A stretch of DNA of 64,000 bases from CAZWSX01 sp964636985 (lineage in GTDB: Bacteria > Planctomycetota > Planctomycetia > Pirellulales > Pirellulaceae). Positions 1 through 8,560 of the stretch are shown in pieces. Under the pieces are notes generated by a model. The model saw nothing but the letters and a program-made list of their open reading frames with translations. It did no database searches and was not told the DNA's origin. Made by a program: the position numbers and the translations under genes. Location: NCBI GenBank assembly GCA_964636985.1, contig CAZWSX010000006.1, positions 124,001 through 188,000 on the forward strand, given 5' to 3'. The first letter of the stretch is position 1; every line of letters begins with the position of its first letter.

Positions 1-32
1 GCACCAACGATCGTAATCTTCGCACGCGCCAT
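1..32 (-). CDS. mdh: Malate dehydrogenase-like NAD-binding protein, 5' end only
   Basis: Only the first ten codons are inside the window; they read MARAKITIVG and the gene continues past the left edge. This is the opening beta strand of a Rossmann fold running into the expected glycine-rich loop, and it matches how planctomycete lactate/malate dehydrogenases usually begin. A weak purine-rich ribosome site (TTGGAG) lies about 12 bases before the ATG. The gene lies downstream of the Tad-like genes on the same strand with a gap of about 165 bases. The family call rests on very few residues, so another Rossmann dehydrogenase is possible. Confidence 0.5.
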   Translation of the reverse strand, partial: MARAKITIVG

Positions 33-198
33 GATTCGACAACTCCAAGAACCCGGGATCTACTACGCAGTAATCCCGCAATATACGGAGTTGACCAAAA
101 ACCGTAAGCACCCCAGCTTCGGTTGGCCGCGAAAACGGGTCTAAATTCGCGATAGAACCAGACGACTCGACAAGAACCGCGGCCTTCAAGAGGCAGTC

Positions 199-687
199 CT
201 AATAACCGGCGTCGCCGATGTGAGTCGTCTTTTTCGACCCGTCCTTCTGGAGGGGATTTTTTGCGGCGTTGGTGATCCAGCTGCGATGCAGCGTGCACGT
301 TGCGTTCACAACCCGACTTCCAAAAAAGATGGGCGGAAGCCAGCAGTTCCCGTCCAATGGGACTGTAATGTCAACCGTCACGCTGCTGGTTTGCGAGGTT
401 ATCACGGAGGGGGAAACGTCGATCCGCGCCTGCTTGATACCTGCAAGTTTCAGCAGCGAAACGGCCAGGTCAGAGGCGTCGTCCGCTGCCGCTCCAGGAA
501 TGACAACGGCTCGCGTCGCTTCGTAGGCTGCGTTCTCCGACGTATTGCGAATCATGTTCATGCGGGATAGCTCAACCGATCCCAACGTGAGCGTGAACAA
601 GATGGTGGCCGCGAAAGCAAATTCGACGGTGGTTGCCCCACGGCGATTGGCGATGCGATGCCGCGCGATCGAAGTACGTCTGATCAT
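199..687 (-). CDS. TadE-like pseudopilin/assembly protein
   Basis: A 162-residue protein. A short basic N-terminus (residues 1-17, Arg-rich) is followed by RGATTVEFAFAATILFTLTL, the TadE signature: a Gly-Ala-x-x-x-Glu-Phe hinge leading into one membrane helix (about residues 18-42). The rest is a small extracytoplasmic domain. TadE/TadF proteins are minor pseudopilins of Flp/Tad pili, processed by a prepilin peptidase and assembled at the inner membrane. It is the last of three same-strand genes (TadE-like, VWA/TadG-like, TadE-like), with a gap of 34 bases to the VWA gene, so an operon is likely. No Tad ATPase, secretin or peptidase is visible nearby. Confidence 0.8.
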   Translation of the reverse strand: MIRRTSIARHRIANRRGATTVEFAFAATILFTLTLGSVELSRMNMIRNTSENAAYEATRAVVIPGAAADDASDLAVSLLKLAGIKQARIDVSPSVITSQTSSVTVDITVPLDGNCWLPPIFFGSRVVNATCTLHRSWITNAAKNPLQKDGSKKTTHIGDAGY

Positions 688-721
688 GATGAAAGAGCCT
701 AAACTGCACGCAATGGTGTTT

Positions 722-1912
722 TTATTCGATCAAGGCCACCGGGAGCGTCCCGGCGATTTCGCGAAACGCATCCGCCATTTCTGCGTCGTTGTTGGTAACG
801 AACAGTTTTCCTCCGGTCGCCTCGGCGATGTCCTGCATTGTGGTTGTTTTGGGACTAACGAGCATCCGGATCGTGTGAACTTGCACGTTGGCCGCCTTGA
901 GTGCCGGAATCAGCGTCGCGGGGTCGCCACCAGTGTTCCACTCGCCGTCTGAGAACAGAATGATCATTCGCCATCGCGGTTTGCCATCATCGGCGGCAAG
1001 CAAGTGATTGAGGGCGGCCCGGAGGCCGGCGGTCATGTTGGTCCCTCCCAGCATGGGCACCGTGCTTTTGGCCTGCAACTTACTGCGCATGTCAGTCGAG
1101 GAGGCGCCCACTGGCGTCTCATAGGTGACTTCGGGCGAAGTCATGCCGGTCATCGCATATTCGAAAGAAGATGTACCAATCGTCGAGGCCCAACTCACCA
1201 ACCCAATCCGTGGCGGAACGGAATTCTTGTCCACCTCAGTGAAGAAAATGTCAGTCGCTCGCATCAAGCTCTGCCATCGTGTGCCTGTATTTGAGGGTGC
1301 GTACTTGATCGATTCGTAGGGGGGAGGGACACCCGGCGGATACTGCCAATCGACTCCGGTACAATCGAAACACATGGAATGCGAGCGGTCGTAGGCAAGG
1401 ACAATATCCGTTTGCAAATTTCCCGCTGTCGCCCTGCTGCTGGGGCGAAACTCGTTTACGCCGAAGACTCGCCCGAAAAACAAGCTGAGCGGCCCGCCCG
1501 ATTCGTTCTCTTGAAGTCGAACGTCGATTCGAGCCGCCACCAGCGGGGATTCACTCGGTAAGAAAGTCCATCGGCCGCTACTTTGCGGACGGAGCGAACC
1601 TAGTTCGATTTGCGATGCATCAATTGATAGTTGTCGTCCTCCAACGTTGTTTTTAGAGGCGACTTCGATGGCGATTGCCTTGGCCTCCTCGGGCGTCGCG
1701 CCGTTGGCCAAGGCCGCGGCCGCGGCTTTGGCGGAATTGTCCACGGCTGATCGCAATTGCGTGCAGCTCAGTTGGATATAGGCAATGTCGACGCTGAACA
1801 GAGCGGCTGCCAGCAACACGATGATCACCACCGCGAACAGCGGCACCATAGCGCCGCGCCGCTGCATCCGTTTGCGAACTCTGGCTGGCATTTGCATAGG
1901 AAGTGCTTCCAA
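722..1912 (-). CDS. TadG-like protein with von Willebrand factor A domain
   Basis: A 396-residue protein. A basic start is followed by RRGAMVPLFAVVIIVLLAAA, a TadG/TadE-type helix (about residues 18-45). A periplasmic stretch follows, then a VWA domain from about residue 165 to 385. The metal-ion-dependent adhesion site is intact: DRSHS (DxSxS), the Thr in GGTNMTAG, and the Asp in FSDGEW. VWA-bearing TadG homologues accompany Tad pili and probably act in adhesion or assembly at the cell surface. It starts 6 bases after the stop of the upstream TadE-like gene, so the two are likely co-translated. A start at MQMPARV, five codons later, is equally possible. Confidence 0.8.
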   Translation of the reverse strand: MEALPMQMPARVRKRMQRRGAMVPLFAVVIIVLLAAALFSVDIAYIQLSCTQLRSAVDNSAKAAAAALANGATPEEAKAIAIEVASKNNVGGRQLSIDASQIELGSLRPQSSGRWTFLPSESPLVAARIDVRLQENESGGPLSLFFGRVFGVNEFRPSSRATAGNLQTDIVLAYDRSHSMCFDCTGVDWQYPPGVPPPYESIKYAPSNTGTRWQSLMRATDIFFTEVDKNSVPPRIGLVSWASTIGTSSFEYAMTGMTSPEVTYETPVGASSTDMRSKLQAKSTVPMLGGTNMTAGLRAALNHLLAADDGKPRWRMIILFSDGEWNTGGDPATLIPALKAANVQVHTIRMLVSPKTTTMQDIAEATGGKLFVTNNDAEMADAFREIAGTLPVALIE

Positions 1913-1918
1913 ATTTGG

Positions 1919-2353
1919 CTATTGTTCCACCACCGTAACGGGTGCGGACACGATGTTCGTCAAAGAGACAAATCCCTGACGGAGCAATGAATTGTCGGAC
2001 GCATTGGCAGACACAGTGACCGTGATCAAACGCTTTTTGGAGTACGCGGAGCTTGTGGAGTACTGAACGTTGAACGCAGGTTTATTGACCTGTCTCGATT
2101 GGGCGATCTCTTCGCCCAACTGCTGTGCCAGAGGGTTCCGTTCCGAGTAGAGGCCTGCCGTTTCGTAGGCGATCGATGAGAGCCGCTGTTTCAAGAAAAT
2201 GGTGTCTGTGATTTCGATCGCGCCGAACACCAAGATGCACATTACAGGCAGGCAGATCGCTAGTTCGGTCAGCGCGGCTCCACGACGCCGCCTTGCAACG
2301 CAATTGCGTCTTGCGACACGGCGCAGTTGGTTGTCGGTCACTTCTCGTACCAT
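1919..2353 (-). CDS. TadE-like pseudopilin/assembly protein
   Basis: A 144-residue protein and the first gene of the Tad-like trio. An Arg-rich cytoplasmic start (residues 1-24) leads into RRGAALTELAICLPVMCILV, the Gly-Ala-x-x-x-Glu TadE hinge and single membrane helix. A short extracytoplasmic domain of about 90 residues ends the protein. It lacks recognisable enzymatic motifs. The gene is divergent from the histidine kinase at 2686, so the promoter should lie in the 2354-2685 interval. Pairing of two TadE-like proteins with a VWA/TadG-like one is the usual minor-pilin set of Tad systems. Confidence 0.8.
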   Translation of the reverse strand: MVREVTDNQLRRVARRNCVARRRRGAALTELAICLPVMCILVFGAIEITDTIFLKQRLSSIAYETAGLYSERNPLAQQLGEEIAQSRQVNKPAFNVQYSTSSAYSKKRLITVTVSANASDNSLLRQGFVSLTNIVSAPVTVVEQ

Positions 2354-2685
2354 TGCCGCCGCCTTGTGTTCGCGAACGATTCCAACGCGCCGTGCACGAC
2401 AATGCTGGAAAACGCATGGGCTCGATGAGTCGAGCGGATACTAAAACCTATTTCAATTTCCCCTTAATGGTTGAAATATCTTGCTTTCAGCCCGGTTGGG
2501 TGGGGCAGGTTGTAGCGGCTCTCGCGATCAATCAGGGATGGCTGCGCGAATGTCCATGTCTCCTTTGCCGATGGTCTTTTTCCGTCTTTGGCAATCATTC
2601 GGTGCGACCTAGGTTTCTAAGCCGAACATTGGTGGAAAAGCGACCACCCGCGAGTGCGGCGAAACGCATCGTCAAGAGCAGCGAC
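2354..2685. other. Divergent intergenic region, Tad genes / histidine kinase
   Basis: About 330 bases between two divergent genes. The kinase reading frame is open through this stretch, but its translation (Cys/Arg-rich, no domain) looks non-coding and overlaps the Tad gene antisense at its left end, so it was treated as untranslated. No convincing promoter, operator or structured RNA was recognised. Confidence 0.5.
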
Positions 2686-4662
2686 ATGATCGACACGAAT
2701 ACGACCGACTCCGAACACAGCATCATCTGCAAGTCGCTTCATGCGCACGAACGTTGGTTCATGCTCACGGAAGTCTTCACCGGCATTTCGCTCGTCCTGA
2801 TTGTTGTGGGGTTGGTTGCCAGTCTCTACCAAGGAGCCGAGTTGGCAGAGGAAATCCAGCCGACGATCTCCGATCACGGCCTCGTCGAACAAGTGAAGCC
2901 GAAAGTGCTCGATCAGATCACGCGGTCCGAGCTTCTTTTAGGTCTTTGCGGCGTGGCTCTCGTCGGCGCGATGATGCAAAGCCGCCGCGTGCACCGCGAA
3001 ATCTTGGAAATGCAGCAAAAGCTGAAGGCGATCCACGGTTCGTACGAAGAGCGAACCAACGAGTTGGCCGCGGCCAACGTCGAACTGCTCGATGCACGCC
3101 GTGCCGCGGAAGATGCCAATCAGCTCAAAAGCGAGTTTCTGGCCAACATGAGCCACGAAATTCGGACGCCGCTCAACGGCATCTTGGGTTTCACCAAACT
3201 TCTCGAAACAAACCGGGAAACCCTCTCGGGCGAAGCGATCGACGAGTATCTCGCGACGATCCGCCATTCAGCCGAGCACCAGCTGGAACTGATCAACGAC
3301 CTGCTCGACCTTTCCAAAATCGAATCGGGCAAGCTCACGATTGAAAAAGTGCCGTGCAAACCGGCATCGATCATTTCCGAGGTTTTGTCATCGCTGCGGC
3401 TCGCGGCTGAAGCGAAGAGCTTAAAGGTCGAACAGAGCTTCGGAAGCGCTGTTCCCGAGACGATTCAATCCGATCCTCATCGACTGAAGCAAGTCCTGCT
3501 TAACCTGGTTGGGAATGCCATCAAGTTCACCGAGTCGGGCAGTGTGCTGATCGTGGTTCGCATGGTCGAGGGTACTTCGGCTCCCCAACTCGCGTTCGAT
3601 GTCATCGATTCCGGCATCGGCATCCCTTCGGACAAGCTCGATTCGATCTTCGATCCGTTCGTACAAGCCGATGGCTCTGTCACCCGCAAATTTGGTGGAA
3701 CCGGCTTAGGGCTTGCCATCAGCCGCCGCCTGGCCAACGCCATGGGAGGCAACTTGCGAGTTAAGAGCGTGCTTGGCCGCGGAAGCAACTTCACGGTGAC
3801 TGTCGATCCCGGAAACATCGATGAAGTCAAAATGCTCACTTCGCCGTCGGAAGCTTTTTCTCGCACCCCGCGCCGCGGAAACACGGCCACCGGCAGTTTA
3901 CAGCGCTTGGCCGGGATGAAGGTGCTGGTGGCGGACGACGGCGATACCAACCGCCGACTGATCGCCACGGTGTTGAAGCTCGCAGGCGCGACTTCCACCG
4001 CGGTGGAAGATGGCCAGCAAGCCGTCGACGCCATCGCGGCCAATGGTCAAGAAGCGTTTGACGCGATTTTGATGGACATGCAAATGCCCATCCTCGATGG
4101 TTACCAAGCGACCCGTAAGCTGCGCAGCCAGGGTATCACGATTCCGATTGTGGCACTCACGGCCCACGCGTTGGCGGGCAGCGACGAAGTGTGCTACCAG
4201 GCTGGGTGCTCGGCCTATTTGACCAAGCCGATCGATCCTGAGGGATTGGTTGAGTTTCTGGTCGCCAAGATCGCGATCCGCACCCGGGAAGAGGCGCCCG
4301 CGCCGGCCCGCCTTCCTGCCGCACCCACTCCAGTCACGTCCTCCGACGATGATCCGATTGTCTCGACGCTGCCGATGGACGATGCGGAGTTTCGCGACAT
4401 CGTAAAAGAATTCATGGGAACGCTGGATGGCCGGATGGAACTGATGCGTCAATTGCTCGCCAAAGGGGAATTTCGCGACTTGTCGCTGCAATCGCACTGG
4501 CTCAAGGGCGCTGGCGGAACGGTTGGCCTCAACGTCTTCACGCAGTCCGCCAGTCGATTAGAAGTAGCCGCGAAGAGCCGCGATTCCGTCGCCTGTGCCA
4601 ATGGCATCGACGAGATCGAAGGCTTCGCGCGCCGCGTTCGCGTACCCGAGTCCCTGGCCTAG
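2686..4662 (+). CDS. Hybrid sensor histidine kinase with receiver and HPt domains
   Basis: A 658-residue membrane kinase. Two membrane helices (about residues 27-48 and 82-98) bracket a short periplasmic loop of about 35 residues. A coiled linker follows, then the HisKA domain with NMSHEIRTPLNG (phospho-accepting His157). The ATPase domain carries NAIKF, DSGIGI and FGGTGLGLAIS. A receiver domain (about 405-525) carries ADDGD, the phosphoacceptor Asp in ILMDMQMP and the KP pair. A C-terminal HPt domain has SHWLKGAGG. This is the full His-Asp-His relay of BarA/ArcB-type kinases. The ATG at 2686 was chosen because the upstream in-frame extension has no domain character and overlaps the divergent Tad gene. 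The HD-GYP response regulator 47 bases downstream is the natural partner. Confidence 0.93.
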   Translation: MIDTNTTDSEHSIICKSLHAHERWFMLTEVFTGISLVLIVVGLVASLYQGAELAEEIQPTISDHGLVEQVKPKVLDQITRSELLLGLCGVALVGAMMQSRRVHREILEMQQKLKAIHGSYEERTNELAAANVELLDARRAAEDANQLKSEFLANMSHEIRTPLNGILGFTKLLETNRETLSGEAIDEYLATIRHSAEHQLELINDLLDLSKIESGKLTIEKVPCKPASIISEVLSSLRLAAEAKSLKVEQSFGSAVPETIQSDPHRLKQVLLNLVGNAIKFTESGSVLIVVRMVEGTSAPQLAFDVIDSGIGIPSDKLDSIFDPFVQADGSVTRKFGGTGLGLAISRRLANAMGGNLRVKSVLGRGSNFTVTVDPGNIDEVKMLTSPSEAFSRTPRRGNTATGSLQRLAGMKVLVADDGDTNRRLIATVLKLAGATSTAVEDGQQAVDAIAANGQEAFDAILMDMQMPILDGYQATRKLRSQGITIPIVALTAHALAGSDEVCYQAGCSAYLTKPIDPEGLVEFLVAKIAIRTREEAPAPARLPAAPTPVTSSDDDPIVSTLPMDDAEFRDIVKEFMGTLDGRMELMRQLLAKGEFRDLSLQSHWLKGAGGTVGLNVFTQSASRLEVAAKSRDSVACANGIDEIEGFARRVRVPESLA

Positions 4663-4709
4663 CAAACTAACCCGCTCACAGAATTGTTGACCGATAACGC
4701 CACCCGATT

Positions 4710-5949
4710 ATGACGTTTCCTTGGGAACAACTCGCCGACTTGCCCGGAAGCGATTCGCCGTTCGCGTCCGATGAAGGACCGCGCGAAGCGCGCGGCGCCT
4801 TTCACGTGCAGAAGGTGCTATCGGGTTCGTGCGACTCGAAAATCTGCGTGGTCGACGACGAAAGCGTCAACTGCAAAATCGTCCGCAAATATCTGATCAA
4901 CTACGGATTTGCCAACGTCACGACCACGAGCGATCCCTTCACGGCCTTCTCGTTTTTGCGGTCGGAACGCCCCGACGTCATTATCCTCGACCTCATGATG
5001 CCCGGCATCAGCGGCTTGGATTTGATGGGAGAGATCGCCGTTGATCAGATCCTCGCCCATGTGCCGGTGTTGATTCTGACGGCCTGTGAAGATCGCGAAG
5101 TCCGGATGCAAGCGCTTGATCTCGGCGTGAGCGACTTTCTCACGAAGCCGATCGATCCGACCGACCTGGTCCCGCGGGTGCGCAACGCGATCACCACCCG
5201 GAACTACCAAAAGAATCTGCGGCTCCAAAACGAGCAGCTTGAAGAGATCGTTCGCAAGCGAACCGAAGAGTTGACGATCTCGCGCATGGAAGTGGTTCAC
5301 TGCTTGGGACGAGCGGCCGATTATCGCGACAACGAAACGGGCAAGCACGTTCAACGCGTTGGACTCTATGCCGGCATCATTGCCCGGCAGATGGGCCTTT
5401 CGCCGGCCAGGTGCGAACTGCTCGAACTCGCCGCGCCGCTTCACGACGTGGGAAAAATCGGAATCGTCGATGCCATTTTGCACAAGCCGGCAAAGTTGAC
5501 CCACGACGAATTCGCCGATATGAAGCGCCATTGCCAGTTTGGCTATGAGATTCTTGGGAACTTCCAGAAGTCCAGCGATTTACCTCCGGCGCCGGAAGCA
5601 AACAACCCCTCGAAAAACTCGAAAAACTCGACCGGCTACCAGTCGCCGGTTTTGAAGCTCAGCTTCGCTGATCGCGCTAACGCACCACGAAAAGTGGGAT
5701 GGTTCTGGCTACCCTCACGGCCTGGCGGGCGACAGCATTCCCCTCGAAGGGCGAATCACCGCCGTCGCCGACGTGTTCGACGCGCTGAGCACAGCCCGCC
5801 CCTACAAGACGGCCTTTCCGATCGAGATGTGTTTAGCCATTCTCGAAGAAGGCCGGGGCAAGCACTTCGATCCAGCCGTGCTGGATGCGTTCTTTGCCGC
5901 GCAAGAAAAGATTCTGCAAGTACAGCGCGACTATGCCGACCAACGCTGA
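4710..5949 (+). pseudogene. HD-GYP response regulator, apparent frameshift near 5670
   Basis: A receiver domain (about residues 44-160: VVDDE, Asp in IILDLMMP, KP) is followed by a coiled segment and an HD-GYP phosphodiesterase domain, a family that degrades cyclic di-GMP. The first frame carries the HD motif (PLHDVGKIG), then loses homology after about residue 315 and runs on as Arg-rich nonsense to 6176. The missing half resumes in the next frame from about 5671: IALTHHEKWDGSGYP, then VADVFDALSTARPYK, ending at a stop at 5947-5949. One lost base near 5670 would restore a protein of about 413 residues. Just before it lies a low-complexity insert with two 9-base TCGAAAAAC units (5610-5627). 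Either a true recent pseudogene or a sequence error; the intact GYP half argues for a very recent or artefactual change. Confidence 0.8.
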
Positions 5950-7285
5950 GCCGCCGCGGACCATCGATCGGAAACGTCGACCGTTTCTCCTCTTTGCCGT
6001 CGCCTGGTGCGTGTTCGCTGCCTTGGTCGTGGCGGTCAATCCAAATTTTCGTTTTCAATCAGGCCCGGACGTGTCGCCATTTGGGGGCGATTTCCTTCAG
6101 GAATGGATTGGTGGACATATCGTTCTGCATGGCGACTGGAGCCGGTTCTTCGATCCAGAGTACGCCAAGGCGCTAGAACACGATGTGGATCTTGTCGGCT
6201 TTCAGTGGGCGGCCGGTCGTTATTTGCCGATGGTGTACCCGCCGTTTTATTACGTGGTTGTTTCGCCTTTGAGCATTCTTCCTGTCGGCGTCGCCGCCTG
6301 GCTCTGGGCGATGCTGATGATGGCGTGCTGGCCGCTGTCGTTTTGGTTCATCCATCGCGGTTGGAACGTTGCCCGCCGAGGCCCGCAACATTCAGGCTCG
6401 CAGGCGACGATGTTGTTGCCGCTGTTCTTTGCACCAATGATCGAGAGCATTGTCTCGTGTCAGAAGGGAACGCTGATCCTGGTGTTTTTCTCAGCGGCGT
6501 GGTACGCGCTGCGCCGAGGCTCGCCGTTTTGCGCTGGACTGATAGCCGGGCTCCTTTTATTCAAGCCACAATTTGCAATCGTCCTGTTTGCAGTGATGGC
6601 GCTCGGGCGGCAATGGCGCTTTCTGTTGGGCTTTGGCTCGACGGCGTTGGTACTGCTCGGCATTTGCCTCGCGATGGGAACGGACGTTTGTCTGCAGTAC
6701 GTTGCTTTTGCCCGACAGGCGGGCGAGTACATTCGCACCAGCGGTTACGCGATCGAGAAGTCTCACTGTTGGTACGGCTTCTTCACGCTGTTGGCAGGCG
6801 GCCGGCCGGATGGCTGGCCTCGTGTTGCCACCTTAATCGCCTCGGTGGCTACAGTGGGACTCGTCGCATGGATGTGGCGCGGAAAGTTGCGAGTCGATCG
6901 TCTTCGCTTTGGACGCCAATTTGCGGTCGCAGTTTTCGCGACGCTACTTGTGAGTCCGCACCTCTTCACGTACGACTTGACGTTGCTGGCCTTGCCAATG
7001 GCACTGATTTATCTTGCCGGCGGTAGTCGCTCAGCGAGACTCAGACGAAACGCAATTTCAATGGCCGGGGCGATTTTCGTAGTGGCAAACGTCTCAGTGC
7101 CACTGGCGCAACTGTGCCGAGTCCAACTCTCGACACTTTTCATGTTTGGAACGATCGTCGCCTTGTCACGGCCGCGCGCGATCCTTCGATCGGCTACAAA
7201 ACTACTCAGGCGGCAGCGAAGTTTCCATTGGAAGTATTTGCCACTGCCACGCCTCCTTCGCGATAGGTTTTCGGCAAACTCTTAA
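5933..7285 (+). CDS. GT87-like (DUF2029) membrane mannosyltransferase-type protein
   Basis: A 450-residue polytopic membrane protein with about ten hydrophobic helices. The N-terminal region has a first helix (FLLFAVAWCVFAALVVAV) followed by a periplasmic loop with GGDFLQEW and later YPPFYY. These are features of the GT87/DUF2029 family, whose characterised members use polyprenyl-phosphate mannose as sugar donor. The catalytic acid is probably the Asp in the GGDF-containing loop. The ATG at 5933 (MPTNAEPP) was chosen over 5885; it overlaps the end of the frame-corrected HD-GYP gene by 17 bases, suggesting translational coupling. Substrate is unknown. Confidence 0.75.
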   Translation: MPTNAEPPRTIDRKRRPFLLFAVAWCVFAALVVAVNPNFRFQSGPDVSPFGGDFLQEWIGGHIVLHGDWSRFFDPEYAKALEHDVDLVGFQWAAGRYLPMVYPPFYYVVVSPLSILPVGVAAWLWAMLMMACWPLSFWFIHRGWNVARRGPQHSGSQATMLLPLFFAPMIESIVSCQKGTLILVFFSAAWYALRRGSPFCAGLIAGLLLFKPQFAIVLFAVMALGRQWRFLLGFGSTALVLLGICLAMGTDVCLQYVAFARQAGEYIRTSGYAIEKSHCWYGFFTLLAGGRPDGWPRVATLIASVATVGLVAWMWRGKLRVDRLRFGRQFAVAVFATLLVSPHLFTYDLTLLALPMALIYLAGGSRSARLRRNAISMAGAIFVVANVSVPLAQLCRVQLSTLFMFGTIVALSRPRAILRSATKLLRRQRSFHWKYLPLPRLLRDRFSANS

Positions 7286-8445
7286 GCATCGCTCTCGCCG
7301 CAGATCTCGAAGAACCGTTGGTTGCAGAAGCGGTCGGTCATTCCGGCTAAGTAATCGCCTACCGCTCGCGGCAAGCCGACGACCTCGGCGCGATGTCGGT
7401 ACGACGGTGGAAGCAACTCGGGCTTCTGTTGGAACTCCACGAACAATCGCCGCAGTTGTTCAGTGGCCCGCGAACGCATGGCGAGCAGTCGTTCGTGGCG
7501 GTAGACGCGAGCGTATAAGAACCGTTCCAACTCGCGTTTCTTGTCGGCGAGTTCGCCGGAGGGTTCAATCCGGTTGGGGAGCCGTCGGACTTCGTCGGCG
7601 GTGAGATCTTGATAGTCGCGCAGCCAAACCTCGGCGGCCGCTAGTGTTTCGCGTACTTGACGGTCGATCAACTCGTGGACGACAGCTCGTCGCAAAATCG
7701 AACCACGCACGTTGGCATAGTGTCGGCGGACGGTGGCACGGGCTTCTTGCACGATCGGCACCGCGCACAGTTCGTCGAGCGTTACCAGGTTCAACTTCAC
7801 TGAATCGTCGGCGTCGTGCGCGTCGTACGTGACGCTGTCGGCGGCCTCGACAACTTGGGCCTCCAGTAGCGGTCCCAGTTCCCCTTCGGCCGGGAAAGCT
7901 CCTTTGAGCTTGTCGATGCGAACCGCCTGGCTATCCAGTACTTCGCGAGTCAGGTTGAGGCCGCTGTAGCCTGGATAGCGCTGCTCGATCTCGTTGGCCA
8001 ACGTGAGGGCGTAGCGGTTGTGAGAGAATCCGCCGTGCTCTTTCAGGCATTCGTTCAGGGCGTCTTCGCCGGCGTGGCCAAACGGCGGGTGGCCGATGTC
8101 GTGAAACAGCGCCAGCGCCTCGACCAGATCTTCGTTCAGCCGTAGCGCCCGAGCGATCGTCCGGGCAATCGACGCGACTTCGTGCGTGTGGGTGAGCCGC
8201 GTGCGATGATAGTCCCCCATGTCGCCCGTGAAGACCTGCATTTTGCCCGAGAGCCGCCGAAAGGCGCTGGAGTGCAGGATGCGGTCCCGGTCGCGCTGAA
8301 AGGGGCCCCGGTAGGGATGTTCGATCATCTCCTCGTGGAGTCGCCCGCGCGAGTCGCAACTGTGCATCGCGTAAGGGGCAAGGAGAAGCCGTTCGCGTTC
8401 GGCATTGGATTGGAGGAAAGAGGCGGAATCCTGGGCGAAACTCAT
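7282..8445 (-). CDS. dgt: Deoxyguanosinetriphosphate triphosphohydrolase-like protein
   Basis: A 387-residue cytosolic HD-superfamily enzyme. It has the dGTPase signature: HPYRGPFQRDRDRILHS, then FRRLSGKMQVF, then the metal-binding residues His86 (TRLTHTHEV), His115-Asp116 (LFHDIGHPPFGHAGE) and the later Asp in SVTYDAHDADD. The family hydrolyses dNTPs to deoxynucleoside and triphosphate, controlling the dNTP pool. Its length and the HPPFGHAGE motif fit the bacterial type 2 (SAMHD1-like) group rather than the longer E. coli Dgt. It converges on the GT87-like gene with a 4-base overlap at the stop codons. Confidence 0.92.
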   Translation of the reverse strand: MSFAQDSASFLQSNAERERLLLAPYAMHSCDSRGRLHEEMIEHPYRGPFQRDRDRILHSSAFRRLSGKMQVFTGDMGDYHRTRLTHTHEVASIARTIARALRLNEDLVEALALFHDIGHPPFGHAGEDALNECLKEHGGFSHNRYALTLANEIEQRYPGYSGLNLTREVLDSQAVRIDKLKGAFPAEGELGPLLEAQVVEAADSVTYDAHDADDSVKLNLVTLDELCAVPIVQEARATVRRHYANVRGSILRRAVVHELIDRQVRETLAAAEVWLRDYQDLTADEVRRLPNRIEPSGELADKKRELERFLYARVYRHERLLAMRSRATEQLRRLFVEFQQKPELLPPSYRHRAEVVGLPRAVGDYLAGMTDRFCNQRFFEICGESDA

Positions 8446-8560
8446 GGGCCGTTGATTTGGGGAAGCGATAAAGCAAAGGCAGTGGCGTGATCCGACAGAG
8501 GCATTCTATCGGCCGTCCCTGATTTTTCCTGGGCCAAACGCAAAAGAAATCCAGCGGCGG

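Noticed and set aside
2293..2685. N-terminal extension of the histidine kinase
   Set aside because: Overlaps the divergent Tad gene and has no domain; the ATG at 2686 gives a normal two-helix sensor start.
5950..6176. C-terminal part of the first HD-GYP frame
   Set aside because: Out-of-frame translation after the frameshift; it overlaps the GT87-like gene and is Arg/Ser-rich nonsense.
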